The notes under the pieces: model-generated
What the model was told of the DNA's origin: nothing
Database searches by the model: none
Seen by the model: only the letters and a program-made list of their open reading frames with translations
Source: Bacteroidetes bacterium GWF2_33_16
GTDB lineage: Bacteria; Bacteroidota; Bacteroidia; Bacteroidales; UBA12077
Assembly (NCBI GenBank): GCA_001768565.1
Contig: MEOE01000030.1
Location: forward strand, 1 to 64,000
DNA: 64,000 nt
Reading direction: 5' to 3'
Made by a program: the position numbers and the translations under genes
Shown: positions 52,775 through 62,236 of the stretch, piece after piece
Numbering within the stretch: position 1 is the first letter of the stretch
How the letters are laid out: the number at the start of each line of letters is the position of its first letter

Positions 52775-54258
52775 AAAAAAAGATAACAATAATCGGTGGT
52801 GGAATTGCTGGCTTATCTGCCGGAATTTATTCTGCAATGAATGGTTTCAATACCGAAATTCTTGAAATGCACAACGTAGCCGGTGGACAATGTACAGCCT
52901 GGGAACGTAAAAAATATCGTTTCGATTATTGCCTGCATTGGTTGGTAGGTACTTCGAAAGGTGCATTTCATGAAATATGGAAGGAAACCAATGTTATTAA
53001 CAATGAAACCGAAATTATTGATCACGAAGTTTTTTCTCAAATATTTGATAAGGACAGAAATGAATTTACTATTTATACAAATATTGAGCGATGGGAAAAA
53101 TATCTTATTAATATGGCACCAGAAGATACCAAAACGATCCGCAGAATGTGCAATGATATGCGAAAAAGTGCTTTATTAGAACCTTTTTCGCTACCACCTG
53201 AGCTTCGGAATCCGCTCGACTATATCAGGATTATTCCGGCAATGCTTCCAATTCTTATTCTTGTTAAAAAATTCGGCAGGTTAACCTGTAGAGAGTATTT
53301 TAATAAACTGGACTTCAAAAACGAAAAAATTAAAACGTTTTTATTTGAATTGTATGGTGAAAGGAATTTTTCTGCATTGGGTTTTATTTTTATGCTGGGT
53401 TGGTTTAATCAGAAAAATGCTGGCTATATAAAAGGCGGTTCTTACCCATTGGCTCAACGTATGGTTGAAAAATTAGAAAGATTAGGTGGAAAAATTTCTT
53501 ACAGCAAGAGAGTTAATAAAATCATCGTAGAAAACAACATTGCAAAAGGTGTAATTTTAACTGATGGAACAACAATTTCATCCGATTATGTAATTAGCAC
53601 TGCCGATGGTTATACAACCATTTATAAAATGCTTGAAGGAAAATACATTTCTAAAAAAATAGATTTTGCCTACAAAAACTGGGAATTATTTACACCCCTC
53701 GTCCAGGTTTCGTTCGGAGTAAATAAAATGGTTAAAAGTGAAGCTCCGATTATTATAAATCTCTCAAAAGGTTTAAAAATAGGTAGTACAAAACCGGAAT
53801 ACGGTTATTCAATAATGAATTATTCGTACGACTCAACCATGGCACCCGATGGAAAAACATCTATTGTTATGCGCTACGAAAGTCCTTGGAAACTTTGGGA
53901 AAATCTTGAAGGAGAAGATTATAAAAATGAAAAACTTCAGATAGAAAAAGATGCAACCGTCTTATTGGAATTAGAATATCCGTTTATTACTAAATATATT
54001 GAAGTAATTGATGTAGCGACACCCAAAACCGATGTGCATTTTACAGGTGTAAAAGATGGTGCTTACGAAGGGTTTATGCCTTCTAAGGAAAATATGATGA
54101 AAACATTGGATATGCAGCTTCCTAAACTTAAAAATTTCTTAATGGCAGGGCAATGGCTATTCCCTGGCGGAGGACTTCCGCCATCAGCACAAACAGGTAA
54201 ATGGTCAATTCAATTGATTTGTAAAAAAGAGAAACAGAGATTTATTTCAGATAAATAA
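52771..54258 (+). CDS. FAD-dependent oxidoreductase, phytoene desaturase/retinol saturase-like
   Basis: 495 residues. ITIIGGGIAGLSAGIYSAMNG is the dinucleotide-binding motif, followed by ILEMHNVAGGQCTAWERKKYRFDYCLHWLVG, the characteristic start of CrtI/CrtISO/retinol-saturase proteins. The C-terminal GQWLFPGGGLPPSAQTGKW matches the second FAD-binding region. It probably acts on an unsaturated lipid or isoprenoid; no other carotenoid genes are in the window. Coupled by ATGA overlap to the MDR reductase, it could be the partner in a two-step reduction or saturation. Confidence 0.88.
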   Translation: MKKKITIIGGGIAGLSAGIYSAMNGFNTEILEMHNVAGGQCTAWERKKYRFDYCLHWLVGTSKGAFHEIWKETNVINNETEIIDHEVFSQIFDKDRNEFTIYTNIERWEKYLINMAPEDTKTIRRMCNDMRKSALLEPFSLPPELRNPLDYIRIIPAMLPILILVKKFGRLTCREYFNKLDFKNEKIKTFLFELYGERNFSALGFIFMLGWFNQKNAGYIKGGSYPLAQRMVEKLERLGGKISYSKRVNKIIVENNIAKGVILTDGTTISSDYVISTADGYTTIYKMLEGKYISKKIDFAYKNWELFTPLVQVSFGVNKMVKSEAPIIINLSKGLKIGSTKPEYGYSIMNYSYDSTMAPDGKTSIVMRYESPWKLWENLEGEDYKNEKLQIEKDATVLLELEYPFITKYIEVIDVATPKTDVHFTGVKDGAYEGFMPSKENMMKTLDMQLPKLKNFLMAGQWLFPGGGLPPSAQTGKWSIQLICKKEKQRFISDK

Positions 54259-54416
54259 GTAATAAAATGAATATGAACAAATTAAAAGTTGCTAAAAAAA
54301 ATTCTGCTATGAAACGATAAATTGTTATTACAACAGAATTATTTACAATATCAATTTAAATAAATACTTAAAAATATTTTTAATGTATCATTTTAATAAT
54401 CTAAAAATAATAAAGT

Positions 54417-55577
54417 ATGAAAACGATTAACATTACATTCTTCTTTTTACTGCTAGTTATGGCAGGTTTTTCACAAACAATCCCCTCCGATAGTTTGTAT
54501 TTGGGACAAATTGCACCAAATGATAATCCAAAGGTATTTAACCTACAGGCAAGCCCAGAACATTTTGTAGCTGAAAGAATTACCATTTCCAATGATGGTA
54601 AAAAAATATACTATGCTGAAATAAAAAGTTATTATCCTGTTAGTTCTGCTAGAATCAAATATTATAGCTATACCGAAGGTAAATGGACTGGGCCATTTGT
54701 TTTGTTCGAAGATTATTATGGACCTTCATTATCACTTACTGGAGATACCATGTATTTTGAGAATGGAGCTCCTGAAACATATTTTTCTGTGAAAAAAGAG
54801 TCAAAATGGGCCAATCCAAAAAGAATATTAACCAAACTCCAATCAGCACATTATTTGCAGGTTACTAATAATGGTAATTATTATATTTCATCAACTCCTA
54901 TAAATTCAATAGGATTAAGTGACTGGTGTAAGCTTAATTTATCAGTTACCGATACTACTGCGGTTGGTTTAGGAATGCCATTGAATACAGCTTGGGATAA
55001 TTTAGATTTTTTTGTTTCCCGTGATGAATTATTTATGATAGTTACAACTCCATTTGGTTTAAGCATTAGTTATCCAAAGAAAGAGGGTAGTTGGACAAAT
55101 CCTAGAAATTTAGGATCAAAAATAAATTTTGGTATTGGAATGTGGGGTCCTTATGTTACATCCGATAATAAATATTTGTTTTATACAACTGGAACTAAAC
55201 CAGATTACTCTGATGTTAATGTGTATTGGGTCCGTATTGATGGTTTAATTGATAGTTTAAGGCATACCAACATTCCACCGTATGCTAAAAACAAGATAAA
55301 AAACCCAATCGGAATTATCGGGCAATCATACAACTTTACAATTCCGGACGATACATTTTTTGATGAAGATGGCAATACAACATTTACTTATTCTGCAACT
55401 CTCATCGATGGTAGTCCATTGCCAACCTGGTTAAATTTTGATACGTTGACAAAAACTTTTTCTGGCACACCAATGGAAGCAGGTGAATTAAGAATTATTG
55501 TATCGGCATCAGATAAACAGAATGACTCGGGTATTAGTGCGTTTAAATTGGTGATAATTGAAAAAACAAAAGAATAA
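54417..55577 (+). CDS. secreted propeller protein with cadherin-like domain, SIPADSLYLGQ family copy 2
   Basis: 386 residues with signal peptide ending AGFSQ, then TIPSDSLYLGQIAPND as in the proteins at 23658 and 22996. Residues ~30-280 hold PD40-like blades (RITISNDGKKIYYAEIKSY, GPYVTSDNKYLFYTTG). From ~292 a CADG/He_PIG-type immunoglobulin-like domain follows (GQSYNFTIPDDTFFDEDGNT, LPTWLNFDTLTKTFSGTP), which the 23658 copy lacks. The added domain suggests adhesion or glycan binding at the surface. The PanE-like gene follows after 18 bp. Confidence 0.8.
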   Translation: MKTINITFFFLLLVMAGFSQTIPSDSLYLGQIAPNDNPKVFNLQASPEHFVAERITISNDGKKIYYAEIKSYYPVSSARIKYYSYTEGKWTGPFVLFEDYYGPSLSLTGDTMYFENGAPETYFSVKKESKWANPKRILTKLQSAHYLQVTNNGNYYISSTPINSIGLSDWCKLNLSVTDTTAVGLGMPLNTAWDNLDFFVSRDELFMIVTTPFGLSISYPKKEGSWTNPRNLGSKINFGIGMWGPYVTSDNKYLFYTTGTKPDYSDVNVYWVRIDGLIDSLRHTNIPPYAKNKIKNPIGIIGQSYNFTIPDDTFFDEDGNTTFTYSATLIDGSPLPTWLNFDTLTKTFSGTPMEAGELRIIVSASDKQNDSGISAFKLVIIEKTKE

Positions 55578-55595
55578 CAACCTAAAATATAAAAA

Positions 55596-56519
55596 ATGAA
55601 AATAGCAATAATTGGAACAGGAGGTGTTGGAGGGTATTTCGGTGGAAAACTAGCTAAGGCTGGATATGATGTGACCTTTCTTGCTCGTGGCAAACATTTA
55701 AGGGCAATTCAGCAAAATGGGCTGATCGTCAAAAGCGTTCTGGGTGATTTTAAAGTAGATTCTATGAAAGCGACTGACAGGATAGAAACGATTGGATTCT
55801 CTGACTTAATTATTATAACTGTAAAAGCATGGCAAATTAAGGACATCACAAAAGATTTAAAAACGATTATAAAAAATGACACCATAGTTCTTCCATTACA
55901 AAATGGTGTTTTGGCCGCAGAAGAACTAAAAGAGAATATTAAACAGGAAAACATAATTGGTGGACTGTGTCGGATAATTAGCAAAATTGAATCTCCAGGA
56001 GTTATTAATCATTTTGGCATAGAGCCAACAATTTTATTTGGCGAACTCGATAATTCTAAAACAGAACGAATTCTTAAAATAAAAGCAATATTTGATAATG
56101 CGGGAATAAATGCAAAAATTTCAGATGATATAGTTGTTGACCTATGGAAGAAATTTATTCCAATTTGTGTAAGTGGATTATTAGCCATAACAAATACAAC
56201 ATATGGAGAGCTAAGGGAACTAAGTGAAACAAGGCAATTGATGATTGAATTACTTAATGAGATATTCAGATTATCACAAAAAATTGGAATTAAAATTGAA
56301 TCAGCCTATTTAGATAAAGCTATCACTTTCATTGATTCTTTTCCATATGATTCAACATCATCTTTGACCCGAGATGTTTGGGAAGGAAAGCCTTCAGAAA
56401 TTGAATATCAAAATGGAACAGTAGTTCGTCTTGGAGAAAAATTTGGAGTCGATACTCCAATTAATAGATTTGTATATAATTGTATTTTACCAATGGAGAT
56501 AAAAGCAAGAAAACTATAG
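55596..56519 (+). CDS. 2-dehydropantoate 2-reductase-family protein, copy 2
   Basis: 307 residues, a clear paralogue of 18044-18973. The Rossmann loop is IAIIGTGGVGGYFGGKLAKAG, and shared segments include LPLQNGVLAAEEL, LWKKFIPICVSGLLAI and TSSLTRDVWEGKPSEIEYQNG. The exact substrate (ketopantoate or another 2-oxo acid) cannot be told apart by sequence alone. It lies right after the propeller protein gene. Confidence 0.88.
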   Translation: MKIAIIGTGGVGGYFGGKLAKAGYDVTFLARGKHLRAIQQNGLIVKSVLGDFKVDSMKATDRIETIGFSDLIIITVKAWQIKDITKDLKTIIKNDTIVLPLQNGVLAAEELKENIKQENIIGGLCRIISKIESPGVINHFGIEPTILFGELDNSKTERILKIKAIFDNAGINAKISDDIVVDLWKKFIPICVSGLLAITNTTYGELRELSETRQLMIELLNEIFRLSQKIGIKIESAYLDKAITFIDSFPYDSTSSLTRDVWEGKPSEIEYQNGTVVRLGEKFGVDTPINRFVYNCILPMEIKARKL

Positions 56520-56605
56520 TTTTTTTAATACCAATGAGAGTTAAAATTTTAATATTCACACTTATAATCAAAGGAAACAAACAAATATAAATTAAAAAAA
56601 AGACG

Positions 56606-57874
56606 ATGAAAAAAATAGTGCAAATTCTATTCCTGCTTCTTATAACACATATAAATTTCGCCCAATCCATTACAAAAACAAAAGTATTTATTGAATGTAC
56701 AAAAACATGGCTATGCGATTTTGATTTCCTGCGTTCCGAGTTAAATATGGTTGATTTTGTGCGTGATCGGTTTATTGCCGATGTGCATGTGCAGGTAAAT
56801 ACACAATTTTCCAGTTCTGGTAACGAGCAAAACACAATTGTGTTTAAAGGACAAAACAACTATTTGAATCAGGATGATACACTTTCTTATTTTAATGAAA
56901 GCACCTTAAGTGATGATGATAAAAGAAAAAAAATGGTTAAATGCGTAGCCATGGGCTTGATCAAATACATTTTACATACCGAAGTAGCAGAAAATATTGT
57001 TATTACTTATAACAAACCTGCTGACACCGATACGTTAAATGATAAAACACAAAAAGATCCATGGAATTATTGGATTATGAGTTTGGGTGCAAATGGGTTT
57101 TTCGATGGAGATGCTAATTACAAATCGCAAAGTATTTATGGTTATATTAATGCCGATAGAGAAACCGAAAAAACTAAAACAAACATTGGTATATCTTATA
57201 ATTATAGGAAAAATGAGTTTGTTATTTCTGACGAAGAAACAGTAGTAACGGAAAATCCAAAATTATACTTTTATGTAAATCTTATTAATAAGTTAACCGA
57301 GCATTGGGGTTATGGAATATTTACTTCTTATGTAAATAGTGAATATTCCAACTATGATATCAATCTACGTGTACTTCCTAAAGTTGAGTATGATATGTTT
57401 AAGTATCAGGATTTTAATAACCAACGCGTGGTAATTAATTATGGGATAGGAATTCAATACAACGATTACCATGATACCACCATATTTTATAAAACAAAGG
57501 AAACTCAATTATTGCATGATGCAGCTATTATTAGCTCCTTTAATAAACCTTGGGGAAATATAAATGTAGGAGCATTCTACAATAGCTACCTGCACGACTT
57601 TTCTAAATATTCCCTATCATTCTCTGGTTCTGTAAATTGGAATATTTTTAAAGGATTTAAATTTGCAATCGGTGGAAGCTATAATATTACCCACAACTTA
57701 ATTCAGCTTTCAAAGCAAGGCGCTACACGTGATGAAGTGCTATTGCAACAAAAACAACTTAATAGTCAGTACAACTATTTTTTTGGAGTAGGAATCAGCT
57801 ACCAGTTTGGCAGCAAGTTTAGCAATTACATCAACCCGGCATTTAAGGGATTAAGTTGGGGTCTAAATTTCTAA
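56606..57874 (+). CDS. hypothetical outer-membrane barrel protein
   Basis: 422 residues, signal peptide ending INFAQ. Residues ~25-140 form a soluble N-terminal domain with TWLCDFDFLRSELNMVDFVRDRF, and DVHVQVNTQF with an asymmetric polar pattern. From ~150 the chain alternates beta-strands (GISYNYRKNEFVIS, GIGIQYNDYHDTTIFYKT, FAIGGSYNITHNL) and ends GLSWGLNF, consistent with an outer-membrane barrel. The family is unknown to me. It is separated by 86 bp from the PanE-like gene. Confidence 0.72.
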   Translation: MKKIVQILFLLLITHINFAQSITKTKVFIECTKTWLCDFDFLRSELNMVDFVRDRFIADVHVQVNTQFSSSGNEQNTIVFKGQNNYLNQDDTLSYFNESTLSDDDKRKKMVKCVAMGLIKYILHTEVAENIVITYNKPADTDTLNDKTQKDPWNYWIMSLGANGFFDGDANYKSQSIYGYINADRETEKTKTNIGISYNYRKNEFVISDEETVVTENPKLYFYVNLINKLTEHWGYGIFTSYVNSEYSNYDINLRVLPKVEYDMFKYQDFNNQRVVINYGIGIQYNDYHDTTIFYKTKETQLLHDAAIISSFNKPWGNINVGAFYNSYLHDFSKYSLSFSGSVNWNIFKGFKFAIGGSYNITHNLIQLSKQGATRDEVLLQQKQLNSQYNYFFGVGISYQFGSKFSNYINPAFKGLSWGLNF

Positions 57875-58030
57875 ATAATATTCTGAAATTTTACCTAAAA
57901 ACGAATCCTGATTATATTTCGAAAAATAACTAGTTAAATACTTTAGAAATAATAAAACTTAAATATGATCAATTAGCAAGTAAGAATCTGTTTTTAATCT
58001 AAAGTACTCATTAAAAAAAACTATCATTTT

Positions 58031-59404
58031 ATGAAACAATTCATTGCAACTACTTTAATCCTAATTCCTTTATTTATTAAGGGACAAATTCCAAACTCTT
58101 TTTCAGATACTGAAAAAATATATGGTTTATCCACAATCTGGAAAGAAGTTGAATACAATTTTGCATATTTTGAGAAAATTGGTACAGCTAAATGGGATAG
58201 TTTGTATAAAGTAATGATTAAAAAGGTGCTGGAAACAAATAATGATTATGATTATTATCGTGAATTATCATATTTTACAGCATTCTTGAAAGATGGGCAT
58301 ACTGGAATAGGCAGGTATCCCAATGTTGACCGATATACCACAGTTTATAAAGGATACTGGATCGAATTTGAAAGAATTGAAAGCAAGGTAGTTGTGACAT
58401 GAATTAATACAAGCAAAAAAGATTCTATCCCATTAGGCAGCGAGCTTATCTCAGTTAATGGATATTCAACAGAGGAGTACCTTGCAAAATTTGTCAATCC
58501 ATATATATCTGCATCAACAGAAAAGGCAAGAGATAGAATCGCAGTTCATAACATAATGGATGGATTACCAAATATGCGATATAATATTATTATTCGAACG
58601 CCAGAGAATGTGACAAAAAAAATTGAACTTATACATGGTAATATAGGCGAAAAATGGCCAGTAAGTGTTATTCCAGAATTTGAGACAAAGGAACCAATTC
58701 AATTCAATTGGTTAGAAGATGGAATAGCTTATTTGTCAGTCAATTCATTTAAAGATTGTAGTGTGCTTGATGTCTTCAAAAGTTATTTACCTGAGCTTTA
58801 CAAAGCAAAGAAGTTAATTGTTGATATGAGAAGAAATACTGGAGGAAATTCAGAAATAGGATTTGCTATTTTAAAGTATTTAACTGATGATAAATTTCTT
58901 TATATTCATCAAACAAAGTCAAGAATGCATATTGCCCATATGAAACGAAATGGTTCAAAATTGGAGCCGAAGGATACTATAAATAATGTTTATAATAAAG
59001 AGGCTTTTCTGAATTTTCAAAATAAGCTTTATACCCATTCGGATTATGAGCCTTTTCAAAATGATTTAAAAGAACAACGTATAGTAGTACCAACCCTGAT
59101 TTTAACAAGTAATAAAACAATTTCGGCTGGCGAAGATTTTTTAGTTCCAATTAAACAAATTAAGCATATTAAAATAATGGGAGAAACGACTGCGGGTTCA
59201 ACGGGAACTCTTTATGAGTATAAACTACCAGAAAGCTGGGTTTATATTTGTGGGCTTCAAAGTTTTTACCCAGATGGATCAACATTTGTTGGAGTAGGAA
59301 TTAAACCAGATATCGAAGTTCAAAAAACAATCCGAGGGATTATAAATTTGGAGGATGAAATTCTTGTCTATGCATTAAAACACCTAAAAGAACTGAAAAA
59401 TTAA
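58031..59404 (+). pseudogene. S41-family protease gene with in-frame TGA
   Basis: The frame from 58031 runs to a TGA at 58400-58402 and resumes in the same frame to 59404, about 457 codons in all. Upstream: signal peptide, GLSTIWKEVEYNFAYF, LKDGHTGIG; downstream: KLIVDMRRNTGGNSE and the catalytic TSNKTISAGEDF. The aligned residue in the intact paralogue at 13278 is Arg (KVIITRVLD against KVVVT*INT), so CGA or AGA to TGA by one base change explains it. The downstream part retains the active site but no signal peptide. Recoding is possible but unsupported. Confidence 0.85.
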
Positions 59405-59443
59405 GAAACTGTTTTATAAGGAAACAATTGATAAATTTTATAT

Positions 59444-59543
59444 TTAGACAAAGGGGGAAAACAAAAGTCCTTGATCAAATTAGAAAAAGGCTCTTTTCAA
59501 AAACGTGTTTTGAAATGTGCCTTTTTCAGGAAGGATGCGATAA
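59444..59543. repeat. dispersed hairpin repeat, copy B
   Basis: The counterpart of 22511-22610: AAAAGTCCTTGATCAAAT, a long stem with arms from 59484 (AAAAAGGC) to 59526 (GCCTTTTT), then CAGGAAGGATGCGATAAG. This copy lies 40 bp after the S41 pseudogene and may terminate its transcript. Confidence 0.72.
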
Positions 59544-59582
59544 GTTAAAAGTTAGATCTAATATTATTTTCACTATTAAGAT

Positions 59583-59765
59583 TTATCTTGACATTGAATA
59601 GTCATAACTTCTACCCTTCTTTCGCTTTTTCTTCTTCTTTTTATATTCCTCTTCATCTACATTATGATCTCTTCCATAAGTTGAATACATAGAACCAGGA
59701 ATATAGGATTCTGTATGGGTTATCAGTCGCTCCCACTCTTTCGCTTTTTTAATTGTTTTATCCAA
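59583..59765 (-). CDS. short lysine-rich frame, doubtful
   Basis: 60 codons starting at a TTG: TIKKAKEWERLITHTESY, then YGRDHNVDEEEYKKKKKKRKK and a terminal DYSMSR. The frame remains open upstream into the end of mnmE without an ATG. The composition is protein-like but unusual, so it may be a remnant of a longer gene or non-coding. No family is recognised. Confidence 0.25.
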   Translation of the reverse strand: MDKTIKKAKEWERLITHTESYIPGSMYSTYGRDHNVDEEEYKKKKKKRKKGRSYDYSMSR

Positions 59766-59818
59766 TTCAACAAAATAATTAACCTTTATTGTATGATATT
59801 TTACAATGTTTGATATAA

Positions 59819-61228
59819 TTACTTTCCGATACAGAAATTCTTGAAAATATTTCCAAGCACTTCATCTGTAGTTATTTCACCAGTTATCTCACCCAGATAA
59901 TGAAGAGTTTCGCGAATGTCTTGGGCAAGAAAATCGCCAGTAATACCAGTATTCAATCCATCGATTGCTCGTTGCAATGATTCTGATGCACGCTGCAATG
60001 CTTCGTAATGACGTATATTGGTTATAATTACTTCATTCTGGTTAAGTGCATTCAAGTTTACAACTGAAAGTAATTCAGAGATTAGTTGTTCAACATTTTC
60101 ACCGGTTTTGGCAGATATTTTTAATTGAGTATCTGGTTTTTCAAGATTTTTCGAGAGTATATTATCAATTGCCTTTTCTTTGGTTTTGTCGAGTTGGTCG
60201 ATTTTATTTAACAAGGCTATTAACTTTTTATCGCTTTTACCAATTCTGTCTTTTACCTTTTTAATTGCAGTTGAAATATCTTTTTCATTGTCGTTTGCAT
60301 CAATTAAAAATAAAACAATCGATGCTTTGTCAATTCTGTCGAAAGTACGTTCAATACCTATTGTTTCAATAGTATCAGTTGTATCACGAATTCCAGCAGT
60401 ATCAATAAACCGGAAGGATACACCTTCAATATTTATTACATCTTCTATGACATCTCTTGTTGTACCTGCTATTTCGGATACTATGGCTTTTTCTTCGTTT
60501 AGAATTCTATTGAGCAATGTTGATTTCCCAACATTTGTTTGCCCTACAATTGCAACCGGAATACCATTTTTAATTACATTTCCCAGCTTAAATGAATTCA
60601 ATAATCTTTCAATCAGCATACTAATATTATGCAACAAATTGTGAAGTTGTTTACGGTCTGCAAACTCTACATCTTCTTCACTAAAATCAAGCTCCAACTC
60701 TAACAATGAAATAAAATGCAATAACTGTCCACGTAAAATGGCTATTTCGCTGGAGAATCCGCCACGCATTTGCTGAATAGCAACTTTGTGCGATGCAGCA
60801 GATGCAGATGCAATAAGGTCGGCTACAGCCTCGGCTTGAGACAAATCCATCTTGCCATTTAAGAATGCACGCATAGTAAACTCACCTGGTTTAGCAAAGC
60901 GTGCTCCATTTTTTATAAATAACTGTAAGATTTGTTGCTGAATATACTCCGAACCATGACATGAAATCTCAACAATATCTTCGCCTGTGTAGGAATGTGG
61001 ATTTTTAAATAAAGAAATAACAACCTCATCTATTATTTTATCCCCTTCTTTCAATACACCAAAATGGATTGTATTTGCTGGTTGGTCAATAAGTTTTTTA
61101 TCAGTTTTTGGAGATTGAAAAAGTTTATTGCATAGTTCAATAGCTCCGCTCCCACTCAGGCGGATTACTGCAATAGCTCCATTTCCCTGGGGAGTTGATA
61201 TAGCACAAATGATGTCGTTATTTATCAT
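59819..61228 (-). CDS. mnmE: tRNA modification GTPase MnmE
   Basis: 469 residues, the normal MnmE length. The start DIICAISTPQGNGAIAVIRLSG is the tetrahydrofolate-binding N-terminal domain. The inserted G domain carries GQTNVGKSTLLN (P-loop), DTAGIRDT (switch II) and NKIDQ (guanine recognition). The C-terminus FCIGK has the invariant catalytic Cys. With MnmG it installs the cmnm5 group on wobble uridines of certain tRNAs. It is a housekeeping gene and marks the edge of the ordinary chromosomal backbone. Confidence 0.97.
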   Translation of the reverse strand: MINNDIICAISTPQGNGAIAVIRLSGSGAIELCNKLFQSPKTDKKLIDQPANTIHFGVLKEGDKIIDEVVISLFKNPHSYTGEDIVEISCHGSEYIQQQILQLFIKNGARFAKPGEFTMRAFLNGKMDLSQAEAVADLIASASAASHKVAIQQMRGGFSSEIAILRGQLLHFISLLELELDFSEEDVEFADRKQLHNLLHNISMLIERLLNSFKLGNVIKNGIPVAIVGQTNVGKSTLLNRILNEEKAIVSEIAGTTRDVIEDVINIEGVSFRFIDTAGIRDTTDTIETIGIERTFDRIDKASIVLFLIDANDNEKDISTAIKKVKDRIGKSDKKLIALLNKIDQLDKTKEKAIDNILSKNLEKPDTQLKISAKTGENVEQLISELLSVVNLNALNQNEVIITNIRHYEALQRASESLQRAIDGLNTGITGDFLAQDIRETLHYLGEITGEITTDEVLGNIFKNFCIGK

Positions 61229-61364
61229 ATTTTATATTGTAATCCTTAATAAATCTAAAACAAAATTACATAATAATAAATTAATAGACTTCACATAATC
61301 TGCTTAAGCCCCGGGTTATTTCTAATATAATCATTGCACATTTGTCCATATTAATTTTGAGATA

Positions 61365-61928
61365 TTAACTCACTTCTTTATACCTGAAACAAGTAACCAA
61401 ATGGTCATTAATCATTCCGGCAGCTTGCATAAAGGCATAGCAAATAGTTGATCCAACAAAGGTAAATCCTCTTTTTTGCAAATCTTTACTCATACTATCA
61501 GATTCTTTGCTTTTAGCAGGAATTTGTTTTAAATCAGTCCATTTGTTTACCAATGTTTTGCCTCCAGTAAATTGCCAGATGTATTTATCGAAACTTCCAA
61601 ACTCTTGCTGAACTTGAATAAATGCTTTTGCATTTTTTACCGTACCATTTACTTTTAGTTTATTCCTTATTATTCCTTCGTTTTGAAGGAGTTCATCAAT
61701 TTTATGCTGGTCGTATCTGGCGACTTTCTCATAATCAAAATCATCAAACGCTTTTCGAAAATTTTCTCGTTTATTAAGGATTGTACTCCAGCTTAATCCA
61801 GCCTGAAAAGCATCGAGCACCAGAAATTCAAATAATTTCCGATCATCATGAACAGGAACACCCCATTCGGTATCGTGATAATCATGAAATATTGTTTTTT
61901 CTGCCCAAGAGCACCGTGTTTTTGTCAT
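61365..61928 (-). CDS. tag: DNA-3-methyladenine glycosylase I (Tag)
   Basis: 187 residues from the ATG at 61928; an in-frame GTG 30 bp upstream overlaps the next gene and is unlikely. TRCSWAEKTIFHDYHDTEWGVPVHDD is diagnostic for Tag, with the glutamate expected in HDTEWG. The C-terminal CYAFMQAAGMINDH and HLVTCF supply the zinc-binding His and Cys. It excises 3-methyladenine from DNA in base excision repair. It is of normal length, with DUF6485 upstream on the same strand. Confidence 0.95.
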   Translation of the reverse strand: MTKTRCSWAEKTIFHDYHDTEWGVPVHDDRKLFEFLVLDAFQAGLSWSTILNKRENFRKAFDDFDYEKVARYDQHKIDELLQNEGIIRNKLKVNGTVKNAKAFIQVQQEFGSFDKYIWQFTGGKTLVNKWTDLKQIPAKSKESDSMSKDLQKRGFTFVGSTICYAFMQAAGMINDHLVTCFRYKEVS

Positions 61929-61938
61929 TATACTAATT

Positions 61939-62148
61939 TTAGTTCCACCAATAACCACGTTCCTGAATTAGCTCCAGAAAATTTGTAATAGATCGATCGT
62001 AGTTTTTTTCTGCATCAGTTGGAAAATAACACGCTGGCAGCTCACCTGCCTTACGATGATATGCAATACAATCGCAACAAACACCTTGCTTACTGCATGG
62101 ATAAGTGCAATTGCAATTTTCTTTGTTTTGTTCTTTTTTACATTCCAT
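61939..62148 (-). CDS. DUF6485 cysteine-rich small protein
   Basis: 69 residues from the ATG at 62148; an earlier in-frame start would run into the peptidase gene and is rejected. The motif [34 protein letters not shown] with its six or more cysteines and [10 protein letters not shown] is characteristic of DUF6485, likely a metal-binding protein. Function is unknown. It lies 10 bp upstream of tag, suggesting cotranscription. Confidence 0.85.
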   Translation of the reverse strand: MECKKEQNKENCNCTYPCSKQGVCCDCIAYHRKAGELPACYFPTDAEKNYDRSITNFLELIQERGYWWN

Positions 62149-62205
62149 AGTAAATTTCAATCGGTATGATAAACAAAAATATTTATAAATTTTGGTTAAA
62201 AAAAA

Positions 62206-62223
62206 CCGCTCTTGATAGAGCGG
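62206..62223 (-). terminator. rho-independent terminator of the C1 peptidase gene
   Basis: CCGCTCT (62206-62212), loop TGAT, AGAGCGG (62217-62223). On the minus strand the hairpin is followed by a run of about eight T residues. It lies just past the stop codon of the gene at 62237. Confidence 0.88.
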
Positions 62224-62236
62224 CTCATCTATAAAT

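Noticed and set aside
54267..54320. 17-codon basic peptide after the FAD oxidoreductase gene
   Set aside because: Too short and without a paralogue or conserved context to support as a gene.
58400..58402. TGA as selenocysteine codon
   Set aside because: The aligned residue in the paralogue is Arg at a non-catalytic site; no reason to expect recoding.
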